Origin: JAUIIK01 sp963709995
GTDB lineage: Bacteria > Chloroflexota > Chloroflexia > Thermomicrobiales > CFX8
Length of the DNA: 64,000 nt
Direction of reading: 5' to 3'
Assembly: GCA_963709995.1 (NCBI GenBank)
Contig: CAVPYN010000008.1
Span: 1-64,000, forward strand
Within the stretch, counting starts at the first letter, position 1; every line of letters begins with the position of its first letter. The notes beneath the pieces were generated by a model. It saw only the letters and a program-made list of their open reading frames with translations, did not search any database and was not told where the DNA came from. The position numbers and the translations under genes are program-made. This document shows, piece after piece, positions 52,124 to 60,630 of this stretch.

Positions 52124-53722
52124 ATGAGTGCCGAAAACTACGCAGCGAAGCAGGATGCGCTCGACTGGATCGACGCGAACAGCCAGTTGCTTTCCGACTT
52201 CGACATGGGGATTTGGAGTTACCATGAGCCGGCCTGGCGGGAGTACAAGTCCGCCGAAGCCTATGTGGATCTGTTGCGAGAGGATGGCTGGGACGTAGAG
52301 GTAGGCTCCGGCGAAATGCCGACTGCCTTCGTCGCCTCGTGGGGCAGTGGCGGGCCAGTCGTCGGAGGTTATGCCGAGTACGATGCCGTGCCCGGGAACT
52401 CCCAGCAAGCCGTTCCATATGAAGCTCCCCGCGAGGGGCTGCACCGGTGGACGGCCGGCCATACCGACCCTCACTCGATGCTTGGCACGGCCGGACTCTC
52501 CGGCTTCCTGGCGGCGAAGGCTTCGATGGAGAAGCATGGAATTCAAGGTACGCTCAAGTTCTTCGGAGAGCCTGCTGAGAAGGTCTGCGGATCCAAGCCT
52601 ATTCACGCCGCCAAAGGCTACTACGATGGCGTGGACGCATTCATCGCCTACCATCCGCACAGCTCGAACACCTGTGTTTGGGAGACGCATTGTGGCAGCT
52701 ACTGGAGCGCGGTCTTTGTCTTCGAGTGCACTGAGCCCGAAGCATGGGTCGATCCCAGCCTGATGCCGCCTGGAGCAAGTTCGCATACAACTGCCCGGGT
52801 GCCAGGGGCGATCGACGCGCTGATGCTGATGTACACCAACACCAAATACACTAAGGAGGCAATGTTTCCGAAGACTGGCGCCTGGACGCTCAACGAGTTC
52901 GTCCTGGCGGGCGGAGACGCCACTTCGGACAACCTTCCCCCACGCTATAGCGCCATTCAATACTCGTGGCGCTCACCGACGCTGGGAATCCAGGAACAGA
53001 TCTACCGGGTGTTGGCGAACAATGCGAAGAGCGCAGCCGGGGTCACCGGCTGTCAGGCATCCGTGCGTTGGGTAACGAAGACCAGAGTCGGGTTAGCTAA
53101 CAACGCCCTCGCCGATTTGACCTGGAAGAACCTTCAATTGATTGGCGCGCCGGCAATGCCCGAAGGGGCACGCGAGTTTGGCCGGGAGATTCAACGGAAT
53201 CTCGGTCTGGAGGCCATGGAGAATCCGTTTGTCGATTCAAACGAGACATTGCTCGATCCGCAAGAGTACGAGGCCGCGATTCGCCGAAGCCTGCCTTCCT
53301 GGCAGCTCAACTCAACCTCTGACGACTACGTCGAATACTGTTGGCATGCGCCGACGGTTCGGCTCTTGACGGCTCGTCCGACACTACGGGCGCCAGAGCC
53401 AAGTTTTAGCTATCCGGCCTGGGCGCGAAACGCGCTCGGTGGGGTCGCAGCGGCAGTCGATCCAGGAGTGTTTGTCGCCGGAAAGACGATTGCCGGCACG
53501 ATTCTTGATCTGATTACTCTTCCGGGCGAACTGGATCGTTGTCAGGCGGAGTTCGCGCAGCGCACTGGCGGCGGCATCGGCGGCAGCGATTGGGTCGCCC
53601 CGTTGCTCCGTAGAGACTTTCCTCCGCCGGTCGATCTCCGATGGCCTGAATACATCCAGACCGTTCGGGGCGAAGAGTGGTGGATTCCTAAAACGAACGC
53701 CGCATTCTACGAAGCGCTATAG
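52124..53722 (+). CDS. M20-family amidohydrolase (AbgB/aminoacylase-like)
   Basis: 532 residues from ATG 52124 (GGAG seven bases ahead). Zinc and catalytic positions are in GYAEYDAVPG, TAGHTDPHSMLG, FFGEPAEKVCGSK and IAYHPHSSNT. The GHTDPHS form replaces the usual GHACGHN, as in a subgroup of these hydrolases. The lid and C-terminal region end GGSDWVAPL. It should remove an acyl or aminobenzoyl group from an amino acid; the substrate is unknown. It follows the BNR protein gene by 42 bases. Confidence 0.88.
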   Translation: MSAENYAAKQDALDWIDANSQLLSDFDMGIWSYHEPAWREYKSAEAYVDLLREDGWDVEVGSGEMPTAFVASWGSGGPVVGGYAEYDAVPGNSQQAVPYEAPREGLHRWTAGHTDPHSMLGTAGLSGFLAAKASMEKHGIQGTLKFFGEPAEKVCGSKPIHAAKGYYDGVDAFIAYHPHSSNTCVWETHCGSYWSAVFVFECTEPEAWVDPSLMPPGASSHTTARVPGAIDALMLMYTNTKYTKEAMFPKTGAWTLNEFVLAGGDATSDNLPPRYSAIQYSWRSPTLGIQEQIYRVLANNAKSAAGVTGCQASVRWVTKTRVGLANNALADLTWKNLQLIGAPAMPEGAREFGREIQRNLGLEAMENPFVDSNETLLDPQEYEAAIRRSLPSWQLNSTSDDYVEYCWHAPTVRLLTARPTLRAPEPSFSYPAWARNALGGVAAAVDPGVFVAGKTIAGTILDLITLPGELDRCQAEFAQRTGGGIGGSDWVAPLLRRDFPPPVDLRWPEYIQTVRGEEWWIPKTNAAFYEAL

Positions 53723-53794
53723 CGGTCGCGTGGTGCCGGTACGGATGCCAGTGCTGCAATGTGAGTTCTCAATTCGGAATCGAGGTCCACAGAG

Positions 53795-54349
53795 ATGTGT
53801 AAATCGGCTGACAAACCGGTAGTCAGCATCGCTGGCAGTCTGGTCCTGCTCGGACCGATGAACCCTGAGCAGGTCCCGACCTATCATCGCTGGTTGAACG
53901 ACTTCGACACCTTGAGAACACAGGGCGAGCCAGCGCCACTTCCGGACACAATCGATGCCGTGCGAGGTTGGTACGAGAACTATGTCCGCTCCAGCTCTAA
54001 CGTCGCCTGGTTCACGATCTACGAAAAGGAATCCCGGACACCAATCGGCTGGACGGAGTTGAAGGACATCGACCATCATCACGGCACCGCGGAATTCGCG
54101 ATCATGATCGGCGAACCCGAAATGCGCGGTCGAGGGATCGGAAGCGAAGTTACGAAGCTCATGGTGACATACGGTTTCGAGCACCTGGGGCTTCACAACA
54201 TTCACCTGTACTACATGGAATTCAATCCCGCGGCCGGCCGGGCATACGAGAAAGCGGGTTTTCGGGAATATGGCCGGCGAACAGGCGCCCACTGGTCGGG
54301 CGGCCGTCGGTGGGATGTTGTCTACATGGAGTGTGTCGCTCCGGAATAG
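53795..54349 (+). CDS. GNAT acetyltransferase, RimJ/RimL-like
   Basis: 184 residues. WLNDFDTLRTQG and VAWFTIYEKESRTPIGWTEL precede the acetyl-CoA loop MRGRGIGSEVTKLM, then LGLHNIHLYYMEFNPAAGRAYEKAGF. The layout is that of RimJ/RimL-type N-acetyltransferases. The acceptor is not predictable. ATG with GAG close ahead. It converges on folC. Confidence 0.85.
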   Translation: MCKSADKPVVSIAGSLVLLGPMNPEQVPTYHRWLNDFDTLRTQGEPAPLPDTIDAVRGWYENYVRSSSNVAWFTIYEKESRTPIGWTELKDIDHHHGTAEFAIMIGEPEMRGRGIGSEVTKLMVTYGFEHLGLHNIHLYYMEFNPAAGRAYEKAGFREYGRRTGAHWSGGRRWDVVYMECVAPE

Positions 54350-54370
54350 CGGCAAATATACGGGCGCGGG

Positions 54371-55726
54371 CTAACCGGCGAGAATATGTCGCTCAAGGTC
54401 GGTGACGTGGCCGAGACCGAAATACTCGCGGGCTTCGGCGACAACCGACAACGAGCCGGTAACAACGATGATGTCGCCAGATTTCGCGGCGCCAATTGCT
54501 GCGTCAAGCGCAGCGGAGACTGTCTGATGGGAATCGGCGACCAGACCGGCTTCTCTCGCCGCGAGTGCGATGTCCTCCGGCTGGCGCGCCCGCGGGCTGT
54601 TGGAGCGCGTGGCGACGATCTCCGGGGACAGGGGTGCGAGCTCGCACAGCATTCCCCCCAGATCCTTGTCCTTGTAACTGCCAAAAACAATGGAGATGTT
54701 CAATGGTTCGAACTCCGCGTCCAGCGCCGCGACCAGGACGTTGATCGCTGCCACGTTGTGTGCGCCGTCGGCGATTACTATTGGCCTGGCGTTGAGTTGC
54801 TCGAATCGACCGGGCCAAGTCGCCGCCTCCAGGCCGCGACGAATCGCCGCCGATCTGACGAAGAGGTCGGAGTCGAACGTCCAGAGCGCCGCCATCGCCA
54901 GTCCAGCGTTCTGTGCCTGGTGGGGGCCACGAAGTCCAAGCCGCACGTTGCCGAATTCGCCCCAGGGACCGGTGATCGTCGATCGCCCATTGCTCCAGAC
55001 AGCATTCCAGTTGCGACCCTCTGCCGCGAGCGGAGCTTCCTGTGCTTCTGCGGCCCCGACAATCACTGAGAGCGCATCTGGCTCCTGGACTCCCGAAACG
55101 ACCGGAATCATATGCTTGATGATGCCAGCCTTCTCTGATGCAATGGCGGCGATCGTCCTCCCGAGAATCGCTTCGTGATCGAACGAGATTGGTGTGATGA
55201 CCGAGACGGTTGGAGTAACGATGTTTGTGGCGTCGAGCCGCCCGCCGAGCCCAACCTCCACTATCGCCATCTCAATCCCATTTTCGGAGAATGCAAGCAG
55301 TGACTGCGCTGTGCTGATTTCAAACGCCGTCAGCCGTCCCAACTCCGGCCGGGCTTGTTCGATCTCGCTCGTTGCGGCCGCAACGATCTCCATCGTTCGA
55401 GCGAACGTAAGTTCCGAGATAGGATTGCCATCCAGATGGATGCGTTCCCTCACCGAGTGGAGATGCGGTGTCACAAACATCCCCGTCGTGAAGCCGAGCG
55501 CGCGCGCAATCGAATCGATGAACGCACACGTCGAGCCTTTGCCTTTGGTGCCCGCGACATGGATGATCGGATAGGCTCGATCGGGACCGCCGAGTTGGTC
55601 GAGCAGCAGCCGTGTTCTTTGAAGCCCGTTCGCGGCGGCGTCGTCTCCGGCAAATGGGTTGCTAATGAACCCACGATCATAGTCGGATCGATCGCGAAAG
55701 TAGATGAGCGCGTCCTGGTAATTCAC
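54371..55726 (-). CDS. folC: Dihydrofolate synthase/folylpolyglutamate synthase
   Basis: 451 residues, GTG start. The P-loop HVAGTKGKGSTCAFIDSI, the VTPHLHSVRERI ligand loop, VGLGGRLDATN, ITPISFDHEAILG and VIADGAHNVAAI identify the Mur-ligase-like FolC family. It adds glutamate to dihydropteroate and folates. It diverges from the 55771 gene. Confidence 0.95.
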   Translation of the reverse strand: MNYQDALIYFRDRSDYDRGFISNPFAGDDAAANGLQRTRLLLDQLGGPDRAYPIIHVAGTKGKGSTCAFIDSIARALGFTTGMFVTPHLHSVRERIHLDGNPISELTFARTMEIVAAATSEIEQARPELGRLTAFEISTAQSLLAFSENGIEMAIVEVGLGGRLDATNIVTPTVSVITPISFDHEAILGRTIAAIASEKAGIIKHMIPVVSGVQEPDALSVIVGAAEAQEAPLAAEGRNWNAVWSNGRSTITGPWGEFGNVRLGLRGPHQAQNAGLAMAALWTFDSDLFVRSAAIRRGLEAATWPGRFEQLNARPIVIADGAHNVAAINVLVAALDAEFEPLNISIVFGSYKDKDLGGMLCELAPLSPEIVATRSNSPRARQPEDIALAAREAGLVADSHQTVSAALDAAIGAAKSGDIIVVTGSLSVVAEAREYFGLGHVTDLERHILAG

Positions 55727-55770
55727 CGGTATTTCCGTTCGGAGGCAGCTGGAACGACAGGGGGAGAACG

Positions 55771-56241
55771 ATGAGCATGAGTAAGGAACAGCAGCAGATT
55801 CACGATCGCGTGGCCCGGTTTATTGCCGAAACGCGCTTTCCATTCCCGGACCAGACCGACTGGCCGGCAGGCTACCATACGATCGTCAATGCGGGAAATC
55901 CGCAGGCGGCGGCTCAATTCGGAACCCACCGGTATTACCCTGACATTCTTGTGGTCAATGAGAGCGGTGCTGCCCGCGAGGTCGGAGAAGTGGAAATGAC
56001 GATCCGCCCAGAAATTGTCCCGCGCATCACAATGGCATCCCGCACGGCCCCACCAATCGCTGACACCGGCGTGCGCCACTTCTTTCTCTACGTGCCGGTT
56101 GAAGAGCGCGATCGAGCACTTCAGTTCGTCAAGGACTACCGGATATCCTACGCCGGCTTGCGCACCTTCGAAATAGCGGAGGACGGGACGATCCGGATCG
56201 ACCCTGTCGATACGCCCGGACATGAAAAGGACCATCGCTAG
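55771..56241 (+). CDS. Hypothetical protein with PD-(D/E)xK-like motif
   Basis: 156 residues, ATG with GGGGAG ahead. YYPDILVVNE (PD at 57-58) followed by REVGEVEM (Glu at 73 and 75) has the spacing of the restriction-endonuclease-like core, but with Glu where Lys is usual. A later strand VRHFFLYVPVEERDRALQFV fits the alpha/beta fold. Function unknown; the resemblance is by eye. It stands between folC and pgl. Confidence 0.6.
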   Translation: MSMSKEQQQIHDRVARFIAETRFPFPDQTDWPAGYHTIVNAGNPQAAAQFGTHRYYPDILVVNESGAAREVGEVEMTIRPEIVPRITMASRTAPPIADTGVRHFFLYVPVEERDRALQFVKDYRISYAGLRTFEIAEDGTIRIDPVDTPGHEKDHR

Positions 56242-56249
56242 CTACGACT

Positions 56250-56984
56250 TCATGGGAGTAGGCTGGCCGCCGCACGGTCGACGTACCAGTAAAGGTTGCC
56301 ATGCGATGGGCGGACAAGTGAAGCAGGCGGCGCATCGCAGCCGCCGCGAAGCGTGTCGGCCAGCGCCGGGGCTTTGGCTTCACCAGTGGCGAGAAACAGG
56401 ACATTCTGCGCGGCGTTCAGGACTGGTTGGGTCAGTGTGATGCGTATCGTATCGAACTGTGGAACCGGGTTTTCGACGACGCTCCGGGTAGATTCGATGA
56501 GCGCCGGCGTCTCCGGGAACAGGGATGCGGTATGGCCATCTTCACCCAGGCCAAGCAGAATTAGATCGAATGATGGCCAGCCCTCTACTTGCTCGAGAAC
56601 ATGTCGCTCAACCTCGGCCTCGTACTCAGCGGCGGCAACTGTAGGATCGAGTTCCCCGCGCATCCGATGGACCTGGTTCTTGCGAATATCGATGTGTTGG
56701 ATCAGCGTCTCCTCCACCATACTGTAGTTGCAATCGACATGCCCCGGAGGCACGGGGCGCTCATCACCAAACCAGATGTGCACCCTGGACCAGTCGATGC
56801 TCTGATCTCTGGCGAGTAGTTCGTAAAGGGCCTTCGGCGTCGAGCCGCCAGCCAGGGCAAGATGGACTGGACGATCAATAGACCGTCGTGGTGGAAGGAG
56901 TGACGCAACGAAGCGCTGTGCCGCCTGGCTCACTTCTTCCGCGTCGTCGAAGACGCAGACATTCCTATGCGAGTTCTCATTCAA
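56250..56984 (-). CDS. pgl: 6-phosphogluconolactonase
   Basis: 244 residues; TTG start overlapping the opcA stop as TTGA with AGAGG ahead. LALAGGSTPKALYELLA, WSRVHIWFGDERPVPPGHVDCN and DLILLGLGEDGHTASLFP are the DevB signatures. It hydrolyses 6-phosphogluconolactone in the oxidative pentose phosphate route. Last gene of the operon. Confidence 0.95.
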   Translation of the reverse strand: MNENSHRNVCVFDDAEEVSQAAQRFVASLLPPRRSIDRPVHLALAGGSTPKALYELLARDQSIDWSRVHIWFGDERPVPPGHVDCNYSMVEETLIQHIDIRKNQVHRMRGELDPTVAAAEYEAEVERHVLEQVEGWPSFDLILLGLGEDGHTASLFPETPALIESTRSVVENPVPQFDTIRITLTQPVLNAAQNVLFLATGEAKAPALADTLRGGCDAPPASLVRPSHGNLYWYVDRAAASLLP

Positions 56985-58108
56985 GAGATGTTCCTCTCCG
57001 CGATGTGTTGAATTTGCGCGCCTACTGCCAACGACTTCTCGAAAACGGAATCGCGGCTATGCCGGAGCAGTTCCGCCGCGATGAGCTCATTGCGTGGTGG
57101 CGCCTGATGGTGGACAACCCTCTCCTGGCGCGGCATGCCGGTACAGTCGATTCGATGGATACTGCGGCCGCGGTCGTCGTTGATGATCGAAATCTTGACT
57201 GTCTCTGAGCCGGATCTTGCCAGGAGACGAACCGAGCGCAGGCCTGCGCCCGAGAGCCGCGACTGGTGGAGATTCGCGTTGAGCTGACGGTTTCCATCCG
57301 GACTCCTGGCTCTCAGGCTCAGCGCCGATGGCGTCGTCAGTACATCCTGAGGTTCTAGTCCGAGGCGTGAGATGACCCAGCTTACAAGGAGGATCGCGCC
57401 GGACGCTTGCGAAGCGTCATAACTGAGGTCAATTTCCCGAATCTCGGGGGCGAATCGTCTCGTATTCGACGCGTCGAACGACTGGGCGATGATCTCCCGC
57501 CAGGTCGACAGGCGCGTCCAGACGAGATCGCTTCCGACGACGGACGATCCCTCGGATTCGAGAAGTCGCGCGTAGCGCTGGAGAGCTTTCAGGGGATCGC
57601 TAAAACGCTCGCTGTCCACTACCAGTCGATCGGCCAGTACGGCAATATCGTGAAATGCTGAAGATTCGAACTCAGCCACGCCGTTCCAAATGACGAAGGT
57701 GGGGAGTTGGCCAAGCCGGTGAACGGCAATCATGTTCGGGATGGCTTCAATGCGGTTATGCGGCAGTTCAATCTCGATCACGTCATAGCAAGACCGGGGC
57801 CGGTGGCGATCACCGATCGTGCAGTGAGCCCAGACGTGTGCGACAGGTGTCGACCGCTCTTCGTCGAGAACGAACAAGATGGCCCGTGACGGGACAACTG
57901 AAGCCAGTTGATGGAGCGCTTCGCGCGCGCGCTGGTACTCGTCACCCGGGCCGACAATGAGAACCAACGTCGAGGTTGCCGCCCGCAGAGGAGGCGATCC
58001 CGTTTCTTCCGCGACGTAACTGGAGAGCCGTTGCCATTCCTGAGTGAGAGTGCTTCGGATCGCCGAAATCGGGATTCCTTCGGCATGGGCATCCTGGATG
58101 GCGGTCAT
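56981..58108 (-). CDS. opcA: OpcA-like glucose-6-phosphate dehydrogenase assembly protein
   Basis: About 375 residues from ATG 58108, which overlaps the zwf TGA as ATGA; other Met at 58120 and 58132. RAATSTLVLIVGPGDEYQRA, HPSRAILFV-like SRAILFVLDEE, and VVDSERFSDPLKALQRY recall OpcA, which in cyanobacteria and actinobacteria activates or assembles glucose-6-phosphate dehydrogenase. The C-terminal domain (about 240-375) is mixed alpha/beta. Position between zwf and pgl strongly supports the call. Confidence 0.85.
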   Translation of the reverse strand: MTAIQDAHAEGIPISAIRSTLTQEWQRLSSYVAEETGSPPLRAATSTLVLIVGPGDEYQRAREALHQLASVVPSRAILFVLDEERSTPVAHVWAHCTIGDRHRPRSCYDVIEIELPHNRIEAIPNMIAVHRLGQLPTFVIWNGVAEFESSAFHDIAVLADRLVVDSERFSDPLKALQRYARLLESEGSSVVGSDLVWTRLSTWREIIAQSFDASNTRRFAPEIREIDLSYDASQASGAILLVSWVISRLGLEPQDVLTTPSALSLRARSPDGNRQLNANLHQSRLSGAGLRSVRLLARSGSETVKISIINDDRGRSIHRIDCTGMPRQERVVHHQAPPRNELIAAELLRHSRDSVFEKSLAVGAQIQHIAERNIS

Positions 58109-59664
58109 GGGCGGCGCCATACCTGATCGCATGCGCCTATCAATTCGCCTGCTTCGCGAGGCCCCCAGGTGCCTGAAACATAGGTTGGAAGTGACGTCAG
58201 GTCCATGTGTCTCCAACCATCGACGATCATATCGACGATCCTCCAGGCTGCCTCGACCTCATCACGGCGGATGAACAGCGTGCGGTCGCCCAGCATCGCG
58301 TCGAGAAGCAAACGCTCATATGCCTCGGGCAACTGGATGTTGAACGCTGTCCCGTATTGAAAGACCATGTTCACTGGTCGGAGGTCGAAAGTCGGGCCGG
58401 GCACTTTCACCTTGAAATTCAGGTTGATGCCCTCTTCAGGTTGGATCTCGAGCACGAGCTCGTTTGCCGTGTTGTGGGAGACGGCTTCGGTTTCAAAGAG
58501 ACGTTGTGGTGCCGGGCGGAATCTGATCGCAATTTCGGTCACCCGCCTCGCCATGCGTTTGCCAGTTCGCAGGTAGAAGGGCACTCCTGCCCATCGCCAG
58601 TTGTCGACGAAAAGTTGCAGCGCAACATACGTCTCGGTCATCGACTTGCCGTCGACTCCCGGTTCCAAACGGTAGCCCGGGACAGACTCCCCGTTTACGA
58701 ACCCTTCTTCGTACTGGGCTCTCACGGTCATATCCCGGACGGCATCCGGTTGGAACGGCCGGACTGCGTTGAGCACCTTCACCTTTTCGTCGCGGACGGC
58801 GTCGGCGGCGAGCGAAACCGGAGCCTCCATCGCGGTGAGTGAGAAGAGTTGCATCAAGTGGTTCTGCACCATGTCCCGAATCGCCCCGGCGCGCTCGTAG
58901 TAGCTTGCTCGCGATTCGATGCCGATGGATTCAGCCACGGTGATTTGCACGTGATCGACGAACTGTCGATTCCAGAGCGGTTCGTAGATGCCGTTGCCGA
59001 ATCGGAACGCCAGGATGTTACGAACGGTCTCTTTTCCCAGGTAGTGATCGATCCGATAGACATCATCCTCGTCGAAAACGCCGTTGATCGCCAGGTTGAG
59101 CTCGTGAGCGCTCTCGTAATCGTTGCCGAACGGTTTCTCGATGATGATCCGGCGCCAGGATCGATCGTCTGCGCTGCCATTCAAATGGTGGGCATCGAGC
59201 GCCGAGATGATATTCCGATAGAAACCGGGCGGTGTTGCCAGGTAGTACAGGCAGTTGCCCATAGTCCCCCGGTCCGCGTCTATCTGATTCAAACGCCGCG
59301 CCAGGCGCTGGTAGTCTTCGGAGACAGTGAAGTCGCCCTGCACATACCGGATCCCCTCGCGGAAGGAGACCCAGATATGCTCGTCGAGAGCGTTGCGTGA
59401 GAATTCGATGATGCCCTGTTTTACGTGCTCGCGAAACGAGTCATCATCGAAGTCGCGATGGGCAAAACCAAGGATGCTAAATCCTGCCGGCAGCAAGCGT
59501 TCACAGGAGAGATCGTATAACGCCGGGATAAGCTTGCGGTAGGTCAGGTCGCCGGAAGCGCCGAAGATCACAATCGTTGCCGGAGAAGGAGTGCGCTCCA
59601 GTTGAAGCCCCTCGCGAAAGGGGTTGGCAACCGGCGGTTCGCGCATCGTTACGACTGGCGGCAT
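58105..59664 (-). CDS. zwf: Glucose-6-phosphate 1-dehydrogenase
   Basis: 519 residues, AGGGAG ahead of the ATG. IFGASGDLTYRKLIPALYDL is the NADP+-binding loop, EKPFGNDYESAHEL the conserved Lys-Pro region, and YRIDHYLGKETVRNILAFRFGN the substrate motif with the catalytic His. It oxidises glucose 6-phosphate. 12 bases after gnd and coupled to opcA. Confidence 0.97.
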   Translation of the reverse strand: MPPVVTMREPPVANPFREGLQLERTPSPATIVIFGASGDLTYRKLIPALYDLSCERLLPAGFSILGFAHRDFDDDSFREHVKQGIIEFSRNALDEHIWVSFREGIRYVQGDFTVSEDYQRLARRLNQIDADRGTMGNCLYYLATPPGFYRNIISALDAHHLNGSADDRSWRRIIIEKPFGNDYESAHELNLAINGVFDEDDVYRIDHYLGKETVRNILAFRFGNGIYEPLWNRQFVDHVQITVAESIGIESRASYYERAGAIRDMVQNHLMQLFSLTAMEAPVSLAADAVRDEKVKVLNAVRPFQPDAVRDMTVRAQYEEGFVNGESVPGYRLEPGVDGKSMTETYVALQLFVDNWRWAGVPFYLRTGKRMARRVTEIAIRFRPAPQRLFETEAVSHNTANELVLEIQPEEGINLNFKVKVPGPTFDLRPVNMVFQYGTAFNIQLPEAYERLLLDAMLGDRTLFIRRDEVEAAWRIVDMIVDGWRHMDLTSLPTYVSGTWGPREAGELIGACDQVWRRP

Positions 59665-59676
59665 GAATCTCCCTGA

Positions 59677-60582
59677 CTAGGTATCGATCGCCTTGCGGAC
59701 GGCGTGACCACCGAACTGGTTGCGAAGAGCTGCGAGCACTCTGTGGCTAAACGCGTTGTCATCGCGAGAGTAGAACCGTGAAGCAAGCGCCATGTAGATG
59801 GTCGGGGCTGGAACGTCGAGAGCGATTGCTTCCTCAACTGTCCAGCGCCCCTCACCGGAGTCGCTGACAAATCCACGTAGTTCGTCGAGGTGTGGATCTT
59901 CTTCGAAGGCCGCCGCGGCCAGTTCGAGCAGCCACGACCGCACCACGGAGCCATTGTTCCAGAGGTTGGCAATGGCGTGGAGATCAAGATCGAATCGGGA
60001 CTTCTCCAGGATTTCGAAGCCCTCCGCGTACGCCTGCATCATTCCGTATTCGATGCCGTTGTGAACCATCTTGACGTAGTGCCCGGAGCCAGTCGGTCCG
60101 ACATGTAAGTATCCGCCTTCGGAGGCGAGAGAAATCAGCGCCGGCTCGATCACGGCGATTGCATCATCCGCACCTCCGACCATCAGGTTGAACCCCAGTT
60201 CAAGCCCCCAGATCCCGCCGCTGGTGCCGGCATCGACGAAGTGGATTCCCTGTTCTTCTAGCTGATTAGCCCGTTCGAGAGTGTCGAGAAAGCGCGAGTT
60301 GCCGCCATCAATAACGATGTCGCCGCGGTCGAGCAGGGGCACAAGCTCGCTAAGTTGTTCGTCGACCGGTGCTCCCGCCGGAACCATCAACCAGATCGCT
60401 CTCGGTGTGTCGAGGTTCGAGACGATCTCTGCAAACGTATAAGCGGGGATAGCACCTTCATTCGCGAGCTCGTCTATCGGCTCCCGGCTACGATTATGGA
60501 CGACGACCTCATGACCGTCTCGAATCAGCCGCCGCGCCATGTTCGCGCCCATACGCCCCAGGCCCACAATTGCCAACTTCAA
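59677..60582 (-). CDS. gnd: 6-phosphogluconate dehydrogenase, short (YqeC/GndA) type
   Basis: 301 residues; TTG start with AGGAGG ten bases ahead. MKLAIVGLGRMGANMARRL binds the cofactor, VIDGGNSRFLDTL and DAGTSGGIWGLELGFNLMVGG, and VGPTGSGHYVKMVHNGIEYGMMQAY carries the catalytic Lys. The length is that of the short NAD-preferring type. It decarboxylates 6-phosphogluconate to ribulose 5-phosphate. Confidence 0.95.
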   Translation of the reverse strand: MKLAIVGLGRMGANMARRLIRDGHEVVVHNRSREPIDELANEGAIPAYTFAEIVSNLDTPRAIWLMVPAGAPVDEQLSELVPLLDRGDIVIDGGNSRFLDTLERANQLEEQGIHFVDAGTSGGIWGLELGFNLMVGGADDAIAVIEPALISLASEGGYLHVGPTGSGHYVKMVHNGIEYGMMQAYAEGFEILEKSRFDLDLHAIANLWNNGSVVRSWLLELAAAAFEEDPHLDELRGFVSDSGEGRWTVEEAIALDVPAPTIYMALASRFYSRDDNAFSHRVLAALRNQFGGHAVRKAIDT

Positions 60583-60630
60583 TCTTGCACCGCCTCCTGG
60601 TGATTCAACGAGACCCTCTTCCGCGGAAAC

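Noticed and set aside
51470..52960. Long minus-strand frame across the BNR and M20 genes
   Set aside because: It crosses two well-supported plus-strand genes and has no family similarity or good start.
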